NCBI RefSeq assembly: GCF_003612565.1
Contig: NZ_RAZG01000010.1
Location: forward strand, 1-64,000
Origin: Roseburia sp. 1XD42-69
GTDB taxonomy: Bacteria > Bacillota > Clostridia > Lachnospirales > Lachnospiraceae
Length of the DNA stretch: 64,000 nt
Direction: 5' to 3'
Below, piece after piece: positions 1 to 7,256 of this stretch (position 1 is the stretch's first letter; each line of letters begins with the position of its first letter). Position numbers and translations under genes: made by a program. Under the pieces are notes generated by a model. It saw nothing but the letters and a program-made list of their open reading frames with translations. It had not been told where the DNA came from and searched no databases.

Positions 1-547
1 TAATCGCCTCTCTGAGATATTGATATCCTTTTATATGGGCCGGAACACCTATCTCATGAATAATATTTGTCACATCCGCCTCTAAATTCCTGGGCTTTAT
101 CTCCTCTTTCACAAAAGTGTGGTCATAGGAGACAGATTTTTGGATTTCCTTTCCCTGAACTGCCTCACCGGGCCTTCTGCTCCTTTTAATCTGGTTGATA
201 ATTGCCGCATGGTCAAAGGGCTTCATAAAATAGTAATCCACACCTCTGGCAAAGGCATCTTCCGTAATTTTTTCGCTGCTGATGGCAGTGACTATAATAA
301 AACTTGGATGCTTTTTCATAGTGGTGTCATGGTTAATTTTATCCACCACCCCCAGTCCGTCCAGTTTGGGCATAATAATATCCAAAAGTACTACATCCGG
401 TTCCTTTGACTTAATCATCTGATATGCTTCTTCCCCGTCCATGGCAGTACCTACCACCTGTAATTCATTATCGCTTTGTATGATATCTCCCAACAATGCC
501 AACGTACTTTCGTTATGGTCAGCTATGGCAACATTCAATTTTTCCAT
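1..547 (-). CDS. spo0A: Spo0A, sporulation master response regulator (3' end cut by window edge)
   Basis: The first 182 codons are visible. The N-terminal receiver domain has the acidic pair at D9/D10 region, the phosphoacceptor D56 in [11 protein letters not shown], and the conserved Lys in FMKPF. After a linker the DNA-binding domain begins, and its last visible residues [19 protein letters not shown] match the Spo0A-specific C-terminal domain very closely. The ATG follows AGGAGG at a good distance. The remaining recognition-helix region and stop lie beyond base 1. In known endospore formers phosphorylated Spo0A binds 0A boxes (TGTCGAA) and starts sporulation. It is normally directly downstream of spoIVB; here about 9.8 kb separates them. 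Confidence 0.97.
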   Translation of the reverse strand, partial: MEKLNVAIADHNESTLALLGDIIQSDNELQVVGTAMDGEEAYQMIKSKEPDVVLLDIIMPKLDGLGVVDKINHDTTMKKHPSFIIVTAISSEKITEDAFARGVDYYFMKPFDHAAIINQIKRSRRPGEAVQGKEIQKSVSYDHTFVKEEIKPRNLEADVTNIIHEIGVPAHIKGYQYLREAI

Positions 548-632
548 CCAATTTATCCTCCTAACTATTAAAATGATATATCATATTCCATTTTTCACAT
601 TGGCCTTTGCGACTAAAAAAGAAACTATTTGT

Positions 633-660
633 ATTATAACATCCCCTTTTCATGTTTCAA
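633..660 (-). promoter_or_regulatory. Predicted sigma-A promoter of spo0A
   Basis: Reading the minus strand, TTGAAA (660-655) and a perfect TATAAT (638-633) are separated by 16 bases. The promoter sits about 85 bases upstream of the spo0A start codon. No convincing sigma-H promoter was picked out by eye. Confidence 0.6.
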
Positions 661-678
661 CTCAAACATTTCGCAGGA

Positions 679-968
679 ATCGACAGCTAAAGGGCTTTCG
701 ACAGTAGCGCATGTTTTTCGCAAGTTTCTATTTCGACGATTTAACTTTAAAATGAAATGCCAAAAAATGGTAATTTTTTCCCAAATTAACCCCTAAAATC
801 CTTCCCTGTTTTTCTATGTATCTTCATCCCGAATTTTGTCAAACCCAGTCGCAAAGTTTTCACAAATCGACAGGATTTTTAAATAATGTCGATTTTTGCT
901 ATCACAATATGTTGATAAAACGCCAAAATCAACCACAAGAATTCTTTTGGGGTAGATTTTTTTCGACA
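679..968. promoter_or_regulatory. Cluster of Spo0A-box-like sites between spo0A and lysE
   Basis: Exact TTCGACA (complement TGTCGAA) occurs at 697-703 and 962-968. One-mismatch versions occur at 679-685 (ATCGACA), 732-738 (TTCGACG), 866-872 (ATCGACA) and 888-894 (TGTCGAT). The first group lies just upstream of the predicted spo0A promoter, as expected for autoregulation; the 962-968 copy lies about 55 bases before the lysE start. The 548-1022 gap otherwise shows AT-rich non-coding sequence. Confidence 0.5.
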
Positions 969-1022
969 CATTCCTTATACTTATTTTATAAAAATTTATA
1001 AAGAATCAGAAAGGAACAGCGT

Positions 1023-1616
1023 ATGCCATTTTCCGTTTTCTACAGTTTGACACTTACCGCCGCTTTAACCACCTGGTCACCTGGCCCCAATAATATACTG
1101 CTGTTAAGCAACGCCAGCAAATATGGGTTAAAAAAGAATTTAAAATTTATGTGCGGCATCTGGACCGGCTCCTTTTCCCTGATGCTTCTCTGCGGCGTAT
1201 GCACAAAAGCCCTCACTTCCATTGTCCCAGGCATCCGCTCTGCAATGACATGTATCGGAGCCGCTTACTTATTGTATTTATCCTACGCCACATTAAAAAG
1301 GCTTCCCCCGGGAGAAGAAAGGGACACCAAAGAACCCACCTACAAAATGGGGGTGTTTTTACAGTTAATAAATGTAAAAATAATTATTTACGGCCTTACC
1401 ATGTTTTCCTCCTTTATCCTCCCCTATGAGGGCAGGCCCCTGATTTTACTTCTCTTTGCCTTCTACCTGATGTTTATGGGTGCTTTGGGCAACATACTCT
1501 GGGCCTTTGCAGGAAATGTCCTAAAACAAAGCTATGAGAGACATTACAGGGGAATGAACGCCTGCATGGCCCTGCTTTTGGTGTGGTGCGCCCTTCGGGT
1601 ATTAGGGATTTTGTAA
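1023..1616 (+). CDS. LysE/RhtB-family amino-acid exporter
   Basis: A 197-residue integral membrane protein with about six hydrophobic segments. The N-terminal signature WSPGPNNILLLSNASKYG matches the LysE/RhtB family, whose members export amino acids or related small molecules. Length is close to the family norm of 195-215. AAAGGAACA precedes the ATG. It is transcribed opposite to its neighbours and divergently from spo0A, with Spo0A-like boxes in the shared upstream region. The substrate cannot be told from sequence. Confidence 0.85.
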   Translation: MPFSVFYSLTLTAALTTWSPGPNNILLLSNASKYGLKKNLKFMCGIWTGSFSLMLLCGVCTKALTSIVPGIRSAMTCIGAAYLLYLSYATLKRLPPGEERDTKEPTYKMGVFLQLINVKIIIYGLTMFSSFILPYEGRPLILLLFAFYLMFMGALGNILWAFAGNVLKQSYERHYRGMNACMALLLVWCALRVLGIL

Positions 1617-1646
1617 AAAAAAGAAGCTGCGAAACACAGCTTCTTT
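1615..1646 (-). terminator. Intrinsic terminator of the TRAP operon, overlapping the end of lysE
   Basis: A 10-bp stem AAAGAAGCTG / CAGCTTCTTT with a 7-base loop. On the minus strand it is followed by a run of eight T, so it ends the TRAP transcript. It may also act on lysE from the other side, where the T run is poor. Confidence 0.8.
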
Positions 1647-1676
1647 CCCACATTAACACTATAGAGACAACGGTAT

Positions 1677-4016
1677 TTAATCTCGGAAGGCTTTTACCAG
1701 CTCTTCCCCGTCCTCATAATTCTGATTTTTCAATTCTTCAATGTACCACTCATCAATGCCCTCCACAGCATCCTTAAAGGAATTAATATCCAAGTCCTCA
1801 TAGGATACAAAGCTGACACCGTTTTTCTCCTGCCAGCGCCTCATAATCTCATCATCTCCGGCACGGTTGATATAGCGCTGATACTCCACCGCTTTCTGCC
1901 CGCATTCGTCCACCACGGCCTTCTGCTCCTCTGTGAGGGCATCATAGATATCCTGGTTCATACAGAAAAACAGGCAGTCATAGTTGGCGTTCCACAGAGA
2001 ACAGTAGGGCTGTACTTCCTGGACAGAAGCCGCATCAATGGCAGGAAGGGGATTTTCCTCTCCCTCCACGGTCTTTTGCTGCAAGGCAGTGTAAGTTTCC
2101 GACCAGTTCATATTTGTGGCATCTGCCCCCCAGCGCTTATAGCACTCCATTAAAAGATTGCTTCCCGCCACACGGATTTTTAAGTTTTTCATATCTGAGA
2201 CGCTTTTGATTTCTTTTACATTATTGGTAAGCTGGCGGAAGCCGTTCTCTGCAATTCCCATGCAGTGGAGATTGTACTCCGATAGAACTTCCTTCAGCTT
2301 CTCCCCTCCTGCACCGTCCAAAATTTCATCTGCCTCCTCCACGGAATCAAAGAGATAGGGAAGGGACACCACATTAAACCTGGGGTCAAAGGCTGAGTAA
2401 ATTAAGTTGCTGTGCATGGATACCTGCACCGGATCGCCGTCCATTAAAGCCTGAATACCCTCAGACTGGTTTCCGTTGGTAAGCTGGTCCGCCGCATACA
2501 CATTTACCGTAACCTTTCCTCCCGTGGCCTGATTTATAAGCTCCGCAAACTTCCTGCCGCCTTTTGCCCAGGTGCTTGTCTCTGTGGTGGAACAGGTAAA
2601 GTTCCAGGTCTGCTCTTCCCAGCCAAGGCTTGTGTAATCTCCAATGTCACCAAAAGCGGAATCCTCCCCGCCTTCCCCGGCATCCAGGGTTTTCGCCTGG
2701 ACATTTCCCGAGTAGGACTCCCCTGCAAATGCTTTGGGCAGGAAAGTGGATATGGAAGGAATATAGGTGACAAGCAAAAGCACCACAAGGCTTGCGGCAA
2801 TCATAGGCATAACCGCTTTTGAAATCTGCTGTATGGTCACTTTTACGCCGTTTTTCAGCTTCACCGCAATGGCCACAAAAAGGTTTACCCCCACAGGAGG
2901 CGTTACCTGGCCAATGGCAAGGTTTACCGTAGCCACCACGCCAAAGGCCACAAGGTCGTACCCCAGGGCCTGACACACCGGAAGCATAATGGGAATAAAT
3001 ATGTACATAGCTGAGTTTGCGTCAATAAAACACCCTGCCACAAGGAATATCACATTTACAATCAGAAGGAATACAAACTGATTGTGGGCAATGCTGCCAA
3101 GTAAATCCGATGCCGCCTTTGCAATGCCGAATTTTGTACATACAAAGGAAAACAGGGAAGCGCTTGCCACAATCAGCATAATTCCACCGGTGGTTTTTGC
3201 AGAATCCACAAAGATTTCCCACAAATCTGTCACTTTTACTTCTTTATATATAACCATTCCCACAAAAAGGCCGTACACTACAGACACAGCCGCAGCTTCC
3301 GTGGGGGTAAAAATTCCGCCGTAAATTCCTCCAAGTATAATCACCGGCATTAAAAAACCCCAGAATGCATCTTTAAAGGCATCCCACCGCTCTTTTCCCG
3401 AAGCCCGTTTTTGGGTAGGCTTTATATCATGTTTTTTCGCTTCCAGGAGTACCACCACAACCAGCGCAGCCCCCATGAGAAGCCCGGGAACGATACCTGA
3501 GGTAAACATATCTGCAATGGACACCCCGGTAATGGAAGCATACACCACAAAGGCAATGCTTGGAGGGATGACAATGGCCACGGAACTGGAAGTTGCAAGG
3601 AGTGCCGTGGAAAAAGGCGCCGAAAAGCCTCCGTCTAAAATCATGGCAGGAATCAGCACCGCCCCAAGAGCCGCCACGGTGGCAGGGCCCGAACCGGAAA
3701 TTGCTCCAAAAAAGCAGGAAACAATTACACACACAATAGCAATTCCCCCTCTTCTATGGCCCACACAGGTGTTTACAAATTTAATCAGCCGTTTGGAAAT
3801 TCCTGCTTTTGCCATAATATTTCCTGAGAGCACAAAAAACGGAATAGCAAGGAGCAGAAATTTGCTGATGCCGGAATACATATTGGTTGCCACAATGGTA
3901 AGTTCCGTCCCGGAATATAAAATGGCGCAGACGGAAGAGAGCCCCAGACACATAGAAATGGGAATTCCCATCAAAAGAAAAATAAAAAATGTAATAAAAA
4001 GGATTGCGCTAATCAT
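1677..4016 (-). CDS. TRAP transporter DctM-DctP fusion (large permease + solute-binding protein)
   Basis: A single 779-residue reading frame. Residues 1 to about 428 are a complete DctM large permease with many transmembrane helices and the typical motifs SGSGPATVAALG, IPPSIAF, TPTEAAAV and TPPVGVN. Residues about 460-779 are a DctP-type binding protein, including the ligand-contact region LKIRVAGS with its conserved Arg. Normally DctP is a separate periplasmic protein or lipoprotein. At the junction the last membrane helix is followed by A429-F-A-G, which resembles a signal peptidase I site, so processing into two chains is possible. The start chosen has AGGAGGG seven bases upstream and overlaps dctQ by eight bases. 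TRAP systems take up organic acids using ion gradients. The exact substrate is unknown. Confidence 0.9.
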   Translation of the reverse strand: MISAILFITFFIFLLMGIPISMCLGLSSVCAILYSGTELTIVATNMYSGISKFLLLAIPFFVLSGNIMAKAGISKRLIKFVNTCVGHRRGGIAIVCVIVSCFFGAISGSGPATVAALGAVLIPAMILDGGFSAPFSTALLATSSSVAIVIPPSIAFVVYASITGVSIADMFTSGIVPGLLMGAALVVVVLLEAKKHDIKPTQKRASGKERWDAFKDAFWGFLMPVIILGGIYGGIFTPTEAAAVSVVYGLFVGMVIYKEVKVTDLWEIFVDSAKTTGGIMLIVASASLFSFVCTKFGIAKAASDLLGSIAHNQFVFLLIVNVIFLVAGCFIDANSAMYIFIPIMLPVCQALGYDLVAFGVVATVNLAIGQVTPPVGVNLFVAIAVKLKNGVKVTIQQISKAVMPMIAASLVVLLLVTYIPSISTFLPKAFAGESYSGNVQAKTLDAGEGGEDSAFGDIGDYTSLGWEEQTWNFTCSTTETSTWAKGGRKFAELINQATGGKVTVNVYAADQLTNGNQSEGIQALMDGDPVQVSMHSNLIYSAFDPRFNVVSLPYLFDSVEEADEILDGAGGEKLKEVLSEYNLHCMGIAENGFRQLTNNVKEIKSVSDMKNLKIRVAGSNLLMECYKRWGADATNMNWSETYTALQQKTVEGEENPLPAIDAASVQEVQPYCSLWNANYDCLFFCMNQDIYDALTEEQKAVVDECGQKAVEYQRYINRAGDDEIMRRWQEKNGVSFVSYEDLDINSFKDAVEGIDEWYIEELKNQNYEDGEELVKAFRD

Positions 4017-4512
4017 TGTCTTCGCCCTCCTTTGTTTCCTCTGCACAGTAAGTGATAAAATACTCAATAAAATGTAAAATCATACATGCCGCACCAATGG
4101 GCACAAAAGACCAGAAAATCCATTCCGGCCAGTTTAAAACAAATGTCCGTTTCCCGTTTGCCAACTGGGTTATCACTTTGTCCACCCCGCAGACGAACAA
4201 TATCCCGGTAAATAAAACACACAGACAAGTGTTGAGAAACAGCATAGGTTTCTTTGCCTTTTCCGGAAGGCGGTCTGTGAGCAGTGAAAGATTCACCAAC
4301 TCTCCCTTCCTGCAGGCTAATGCCGCCGCCATAAGGGTAATCAGCACAAACACCGCCACCACAAGCTCCTCTGTAAATGACCAGGACTGGTGGATTACTT
4401 TACGTGAAAACACGTTGCCTACCGTGAGCACTAAAATCAGGACAAATGCCGCTGCTAAAATCAGTTTTTCTACGGCAGCGACTCCATCCATGACTCTTTT
4501 GTAGATTTTCAT
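4009..4512 (-). CDS. TRAP transporter small permease DctQ
   Basis: 167 residues with four predicted membrane helices, a size and layout typical of DctQ. Family-like features are the N-terminal stretch ending NVFSRKVIHQSWSFTEEL and the pattern AALACRKGELVNL. DctQ forms the membrane unit together with DctM, encoded immediately downstream and overlapping by eight bases. AAGGAGGA precedes the ATG. Confidence 0.88.
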   Translation of the reverse strand: MKIYKRVMDGVAAVEKLILAAAFVLILVLTVGNVFSRKVIHQSWSFTEELVVAVFVLITLMAAALACRKGELVNLSLLTDRLPEKAKKPMLFLNTCLCVLFTGILFVCGVDKVITQLANGKRTFVLNWPEWIFWSFVPIGAACMILHFIEYFITYCAEETKEGEDND

Positions 4513-4530
4513 AAACTTTTCCTCCTTAGA

Positions 4531-4552
4531 ATAGTATAGCCAACTATACTAT
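4531..4552. promoter_or_regulatory. Perfect 9-bp inverted repeat, operator candidate upstream of dctQ
   Basis: ATAGTATAG-CCAA-CTATACTAT, with both arms perfect. It lies directly before the dctQ ribosome site and contains a TATACT that could serve as a -10 on the minus strand. A dimeric repressor binding here would block the TRAP operon. No cognate regulator is identified. Confidence 0.5.
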
Positions 4553-4589
4553 AGTAGTGCATTTCTATCCATTCGTCAATGGGATTTTC

Positions 4590-4844
4590 TTAGGTTTCCT
4601 TCAGCCCAAGCATTGCCTTCATAGGGTTTACCTTCCTGGCATGTTCCATAATTTCTGCCTGGCTCCCTTTTACATAGATTAAGAGCTGATTTAGTTCCTC
4701 CTCTGTAAATCCCTGACTTTTTTCTAATCTGCACTCCGGTAAAATATATTCAGCCACATCTTTTCCTCTCTGAAAAGACACATGGACAAATTTTTCTCCC
4801 TTTTTGCGAATAATGCCGGATACCATCATATTTACTTCCTGCAT
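4590..4844 (-). CDS. Small protein of unknown function (84 aa) upstream of the TRAP genes
   Basis: An 84-residue soluble, charged protein with no recognised domain. It has a clear ribosome site (AAAGGAG) and its own strong promoter. The N-terminal half looks beta-rich (SGIIRKKGEKFVHVSF) and the C-terminal half helical (FTEEELNQLLIYVKG). It sits 77 bases upstream of dctQ on the same strand, so it may be co-transcribed, although the inverted repeat in between suggests separate control. I do not recognise it and assign no function. Confidence 0.6.
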   Translation of the reverse strand: MQEVNMMVSGIIRKKGEKFVHVSFQRGKDVAEYILPECRLEKSQGFTEEELNQLLIYVKGSQAEIMEHARKVNPMKAMLGLKET

Positions 4845-4878
4845 GACAAATTTCTCCTTTCCACTGGCCTCTTCTATG

Positions 4879-4907
4879 ATTATATCCCTGCTTTTCCCAT
4901 CTTACAA
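4879..4907 (-). promoter_or_regulatory. Predicted sigma-A promoter for the 84-aa gene
   Basis: On the minus strand, TTGTAA (4907-4902), a 17-base spacer, then a perfect TATAAT (4884-4879). It lies about 35 bases before the start codon. Confidence 0.65.
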
Positions 4908-5084
4908 TGAATAAATCCAAATTTTTTATATAATCCCCTGGAAATTTTCTGCAGACATACACAGGGTAAGCAACCCCGCCGCACTTCATCCTGCCCAAAG
5001 GATAAAAATCGCAGGCAGCCACTCCCAAGACAAAATTTTTTTATCTTGGCGCTGTTTTACCTCATTACCTCCGGCCGCCGCACC

Positions 5085-5165
5085 GGTAGGCACAAACCTC
5101 TGCTCCGTCCCCCAGGGCTGTATGAACTATGGGGACCTCCTGGCACGAAATGGGTTTCTGCCACC
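5085..5165 (-). ncRNA. Candidate structured RNA (unassigned)
   Basis: On the minus strand GGTGGCAGAAACC can pair with GGTTTGTGCCTACC (12 pairs, one bulge, one mismatch), enclosing an inner stem GTCCCC/GGGGAC. The shape of closing stem, internal bubble and apical stem resembles 6S-type RNAs, but I cannot match it to any family. Upstream, TTGACA followed after 17 bases by TACATC could be a promoter. A second hairpin (TATGTGC-CCT-GCACATA, 5171-5187) lies just before it. No clear terminator was found and the strand is uncertain. Confidence 0.3.
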
Positions 5166-5203
5166 TTCAATATGTGCCCTGCACATAAAAAAGGCGAAAA
5201 TAA

Positions 5204-5288
5204 AATCAGATGTATGTCTGTTTTATTCAGTTGTCAAAATTCAAGTGGTTTTTGAACCTGAAACTATCATAAAACATTACATCTGATT
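5204..5288. repeat. Interrupted inverted repeat
   Basis: AATCAGATGTA (5204-5214) and TACATCTGATT (5278-5288) are perfect 11-bp inverted copies separated by 63 bases of AT-rich sequence. Similarity continues outward with one slip. It could be a long hairpin, a regulator site or a trace of a small mobile element. Confidence 0.4.
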
Positions 5289-5354
5289 ATTTTATGGCAT
5301 AAAATGGCAGATAGCACGTCATAATGTGACAAAACCCTACAGGATTCTGCAAAA

Positions 5355-5687
5355 TTATACAACTATCCTCAAATTTTCCGCTATTACTTTTAAAACTTTT
5401 ACCAGATACCATCTCTGGACATCATTGGTCCCCTTAATTATATCCAGAATATCTGTCTCGTCTGTACTTTTCACCCCAAATAATAGAAAATCTGTACTCA
5501 CATCCAGAATCTGAGATATTTCCATTAATTTGTCTACAGAACATGCTGTTGTTCCGTTTTCAATTCTCTGTAACTGTCTTTCATTTGCATAATCCAGGCA
5601 TTCAGCTAACTGAAATTGCGTCAAATTACTTCTCTTCCTCATTTGCTGTATTCTGTCCCCAACAGCTTTCTTGTCATAGTATTGCAA
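5355..5687 (-). CDS. XRE-family HTH regulator
   Basis: 110 residues. An N-terminal HTH_3-type domain covers about residues 8-65 (VGDRIQQMRKRSNLTQFQLAECL ... RQLQRIENG). The C-terminal 40 residues are unassigned. The likely start is TTG, with GAGG just upstream. Such small proteins act as local repressors or switches. It is the last gene of the block containing the agr locus and follows another XRE gene on the same strand, but a terminator separates them. Confidence 0.75.
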   Translation of the reverse strand: MQYYDKKAVGDRIQQMRKRSNLTQFQLAECLDYANERQLQRIENGTTACSVDKLMEISQILDVSTDFLLFGVKSTDETDILDIIKGTNDVQRWYLVKVLKVIAENLRIVV

Positions 5688-5844
5688 TTTGCCTCATCTC
5701 CAGTATATGATCCATGGGATTTTTTGTTACTAAAAGCATCTTACACCATATCTGCCCATTTGGACAGTGACTAAACCCGCTATTTTCTGGCTGGTTTTGT
5801 ACACCATTTGGCTTCTGCACAAATTTCCTTATGTGATCCGCCCA

Positions 5845-5884
5845 TAAAAAAATCAGCCGTCCTGTCTTTTACAGAACGACTGAT
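5845..5884 (-). terminator. Intrinsic terminator after the second XRE gene
   Basis: A stem ATCAG..CGT..CTGT / ACAG..ACG..CTGAT with two internal mismatches, followed on the minus strand by a run of seven T. Confidence 0.75.
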
Positions 5885-5910
5885 ACCTGGTGCTTGAAAA
5901 AGCAGGCCAC

Positions 5911-6255
5911 CTACTCTTTTAAGAATTGGGCCTGCCCTTTCAAAAGCTTTTCAATCATGTACAACACAAACTCCACTTGGTTTTCATTGCAATTTTTCGT
6001 CATAAACAGAAACCTGTCTATAAAGCAAGAGGAACTCTCACTTTGCATCAGCCCAAAAGGCGTGGAGCCAAGAGCATAGACAATTTTCAGATATGTACCC
6101 AAACTCATGGTTCTTCTTCCACTTTCAATACTCTTTATGGTATCCAGCGAAACCTCTGCCTCCTCCGCCAAACGACTCTGTGACATTTTCAGGCGTTTCC
6201 TCTCTGTTTTTACATTTTCTGCAATGACTTCATATAAATTATCTTCCTCTTTCAT
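5911..6255 (-). CDS. XRE-family HTH regulator
   Basis: 114 residues. The HTH domain lies at about residues 9-65 (IAENVKTERKRLKMSQSRLAEEA ... DTIKSIESGRR). The C-terminal tail has no known domain. AAAGGATGGG precedes the ATG. The promoter overlaps a perfect inverted repeat, suggesting autoregulation. It lies just downstream of the agr-locus response regulator on the same strand and could link this block to other regulation. Target genes are unknown. Confidence 0.78.
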   Translation of the reverse strand: MKEEDNLYEVIAENVKTERKRLKMSQSRLAEEAEVSLDTIKSIESGRRTMSLGTYLKIVYALGSTPFGLMQSESSSCFIDRFLFMTKNCNENQVEFVLYMIEKLLKGQAQFLKE

Positions 6256-6278
6256 AATCCCATCCTTTCCAAAAAGGC

Positions 6279-6301
6279 ATTATAGCAGAATCTTCTGCTA
6301 T
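6279..6301 (-). promoter_or_regulatory. -10 box overlapping a 9-bp inverted repeat (operator of the XRE gene)
   Basis: ATAGCAGAA-TC-TTCTGCTAT (6282-6301) is a perfect inverted repeat with a 2-base centre. Its edge overlaps a TATAAT on the minus strand (6284-6279). No good -35 is seen. The size and spacing fit an XRE dimer, most simply the downstream gene product. Confidence 0.55.
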
Positions 6302-6345
6302 TTTTTCCAACATGTAACTTTATTTCATTTAAGTGTAACATTTTG

Positions 6346-7053
6346 TCACGCCTGCCTGCTTATAAAATTTAAATGCTTTTCCTTTAACTCCTGTTTATGT
6401 GACCTGGACACAATAAAATGTTCCCCGTCATCCAATACCACCTCATTTCCCTGAATGGCCTGAATATGCTGTAGATTAATTATGTAGGATGCATGTATGT
6501 GGGAAAATACCCGGCGGTCCAACTGCTGCCACAATTCCTCTGTTGTCATATTGGTTTTGTAAGATTCATTGGGTGTGTAAATCATAGCCTGACGGCCTCT
6601 CTTTGCAATATACAAAATATCATCATAATTTACACTGAATTGATTTTTCCTGTATTTAAATACAAATTTCTGTTTCAACAAATCCAAATATTTCATGGCT
6701 TTTTCAATTACGCTTTCCAGCTTATCCACTGAAATTGGCTTTATCACGAAATCAAAAGTAGAAACTTCAAAGACATCCATGACATAATACATATAATTGG
6801 TAAGAAACACAATCAGTGCCCTGCTGCCTTCTTTCCGTATTTCCCTGGCCAGCTCCAGACCGTTTTTCCCCGGCATCTCAATATCCAAAATGTACATTTG
6901 GTAAGAATCGCCATTTTCCTTAATATGGGTTAAAAGTTCATCTGCGCTGAAATATATGTCGTATTCCACCCTTTTATTACCCAACTGGTCAAAGGCAGAT
7001 TCCAATATCTCCACATCATAGGGGCTATCATCACATATTGCTATTTTTAACAT
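6346..7053 (-). CDS. LytTR-type response regulator (AgrA-like), distal copy
   Basis: 235 residues. Receiver domain at residues 1-120 with acidic D8/D9 and phosphoacceptor D57 (YILDIEMPGKNG). LytTR DNA-binding domain at about 135-235, with the pattern FSHIHASYIINLQHI and VSRSHKQEL. The start was chosen at MLKIAICDDS because GGGAGGAA lies six bases upstream. It has its own promoter and is separated from agrB by a terminator. It is the second LytTR regulator of this locus; the other precedes the kinase. Confidence 0.88.
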   Translation of the reverse strand: MLKIAICDDSPYDVEILESAFDQLGNKRVEYDIYFSADELLTHIKENGDSYQMYILDIEMPGKNGLELAREIRKEGSRALIVFLTNYMYYVMDVFEVSTFDFVIKPISVDKLESVIEKAMKYLDLLKQKFVFKYRKNQFSVNYDDILYIAKRGRQAMIYTPNESYKTNMTTEELWQQLDRRVFSHIHASYIINLQHIQAIQGNEVVLDDGEHFIVSRSHKQELKEKHLNFISRQA

Positions 7054-7093
7054 ATAATTCCTCCCTGAAAAACAAATAGAAAGTGAGTCCAAA

Positions 7094-7122
7094 TTTATAA
7101 CTGTATCTCGGCATATATGCAA
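7094..7122 (-). promoter_or_regulatory. Predicted promoter of the distal LytTR regulator
   Basis: On the minus strand, TTGCAT (7122-7117), 17-base spacer, TATAAA (7099-7094). It lies between the agrB terminator and the gene's start. Confidence 0.6.
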
Positions 7123-7161
7123 AATTTAACCTTTACCGGTTATTTTTTGGCCTTGTCCCAA

Positions 7162-7205
7162 AAAGTAAAAACCGGATAACAAGCTGCCTTGCCATCCGAC
7201 TTTTA
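7162..7205 (-). terminator. Terminator downstream of agrB
   Basis: A hairpin with paired segments AAAA/TTTT, CGGAT/ATCCG and CAAG/CTTG and small internal loops, followed on the minus strand by TTTTTACTTTTT. It separates the agr operon from the distal regulator. Confidence 0.65.
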
Positions 7206-7256
7206 CGTCACTATAAACCATCTAACAAATTATTGAATACTTCCAAATTTAGCATT

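Larger units (their letters stand above)
4908..5354. other. Non-coding stretch with structured segments
   Basis: No convincing gene is found between the 84-aa gene's promoter and the first XRE regulator. Short open frames on both strands lack ribosome sites and family likeness. The middle (about 5050-5165) is clearly GC-richer than both sides and folds strongly; the part above 5190 is AT-rich and holds an interrupted inverted repeat. See the separate entries. Confidence 0.6.

Noticed and set aside
4750-5028. Open frame on the minus strand overlapping the 84-aa gene
   Set aside because: No ribosome site, it shares sequence with the well-supported 84-aa gene in another frame, and shows no family likeness.
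5085-5165. Firm assignment of the folded segment as 6S or SRP RNA
   Set aside because: The general shape fits 6S loosely, but no diagnostic sequence could be confirmed, and SRP RNA signatures are absent.
5046-5255. Plus-strand open frame across the GC-rich non-coding segment
   Set aside because: No ribosome site, odd composition, and the DNA is better explained by strong RNA base pairing.
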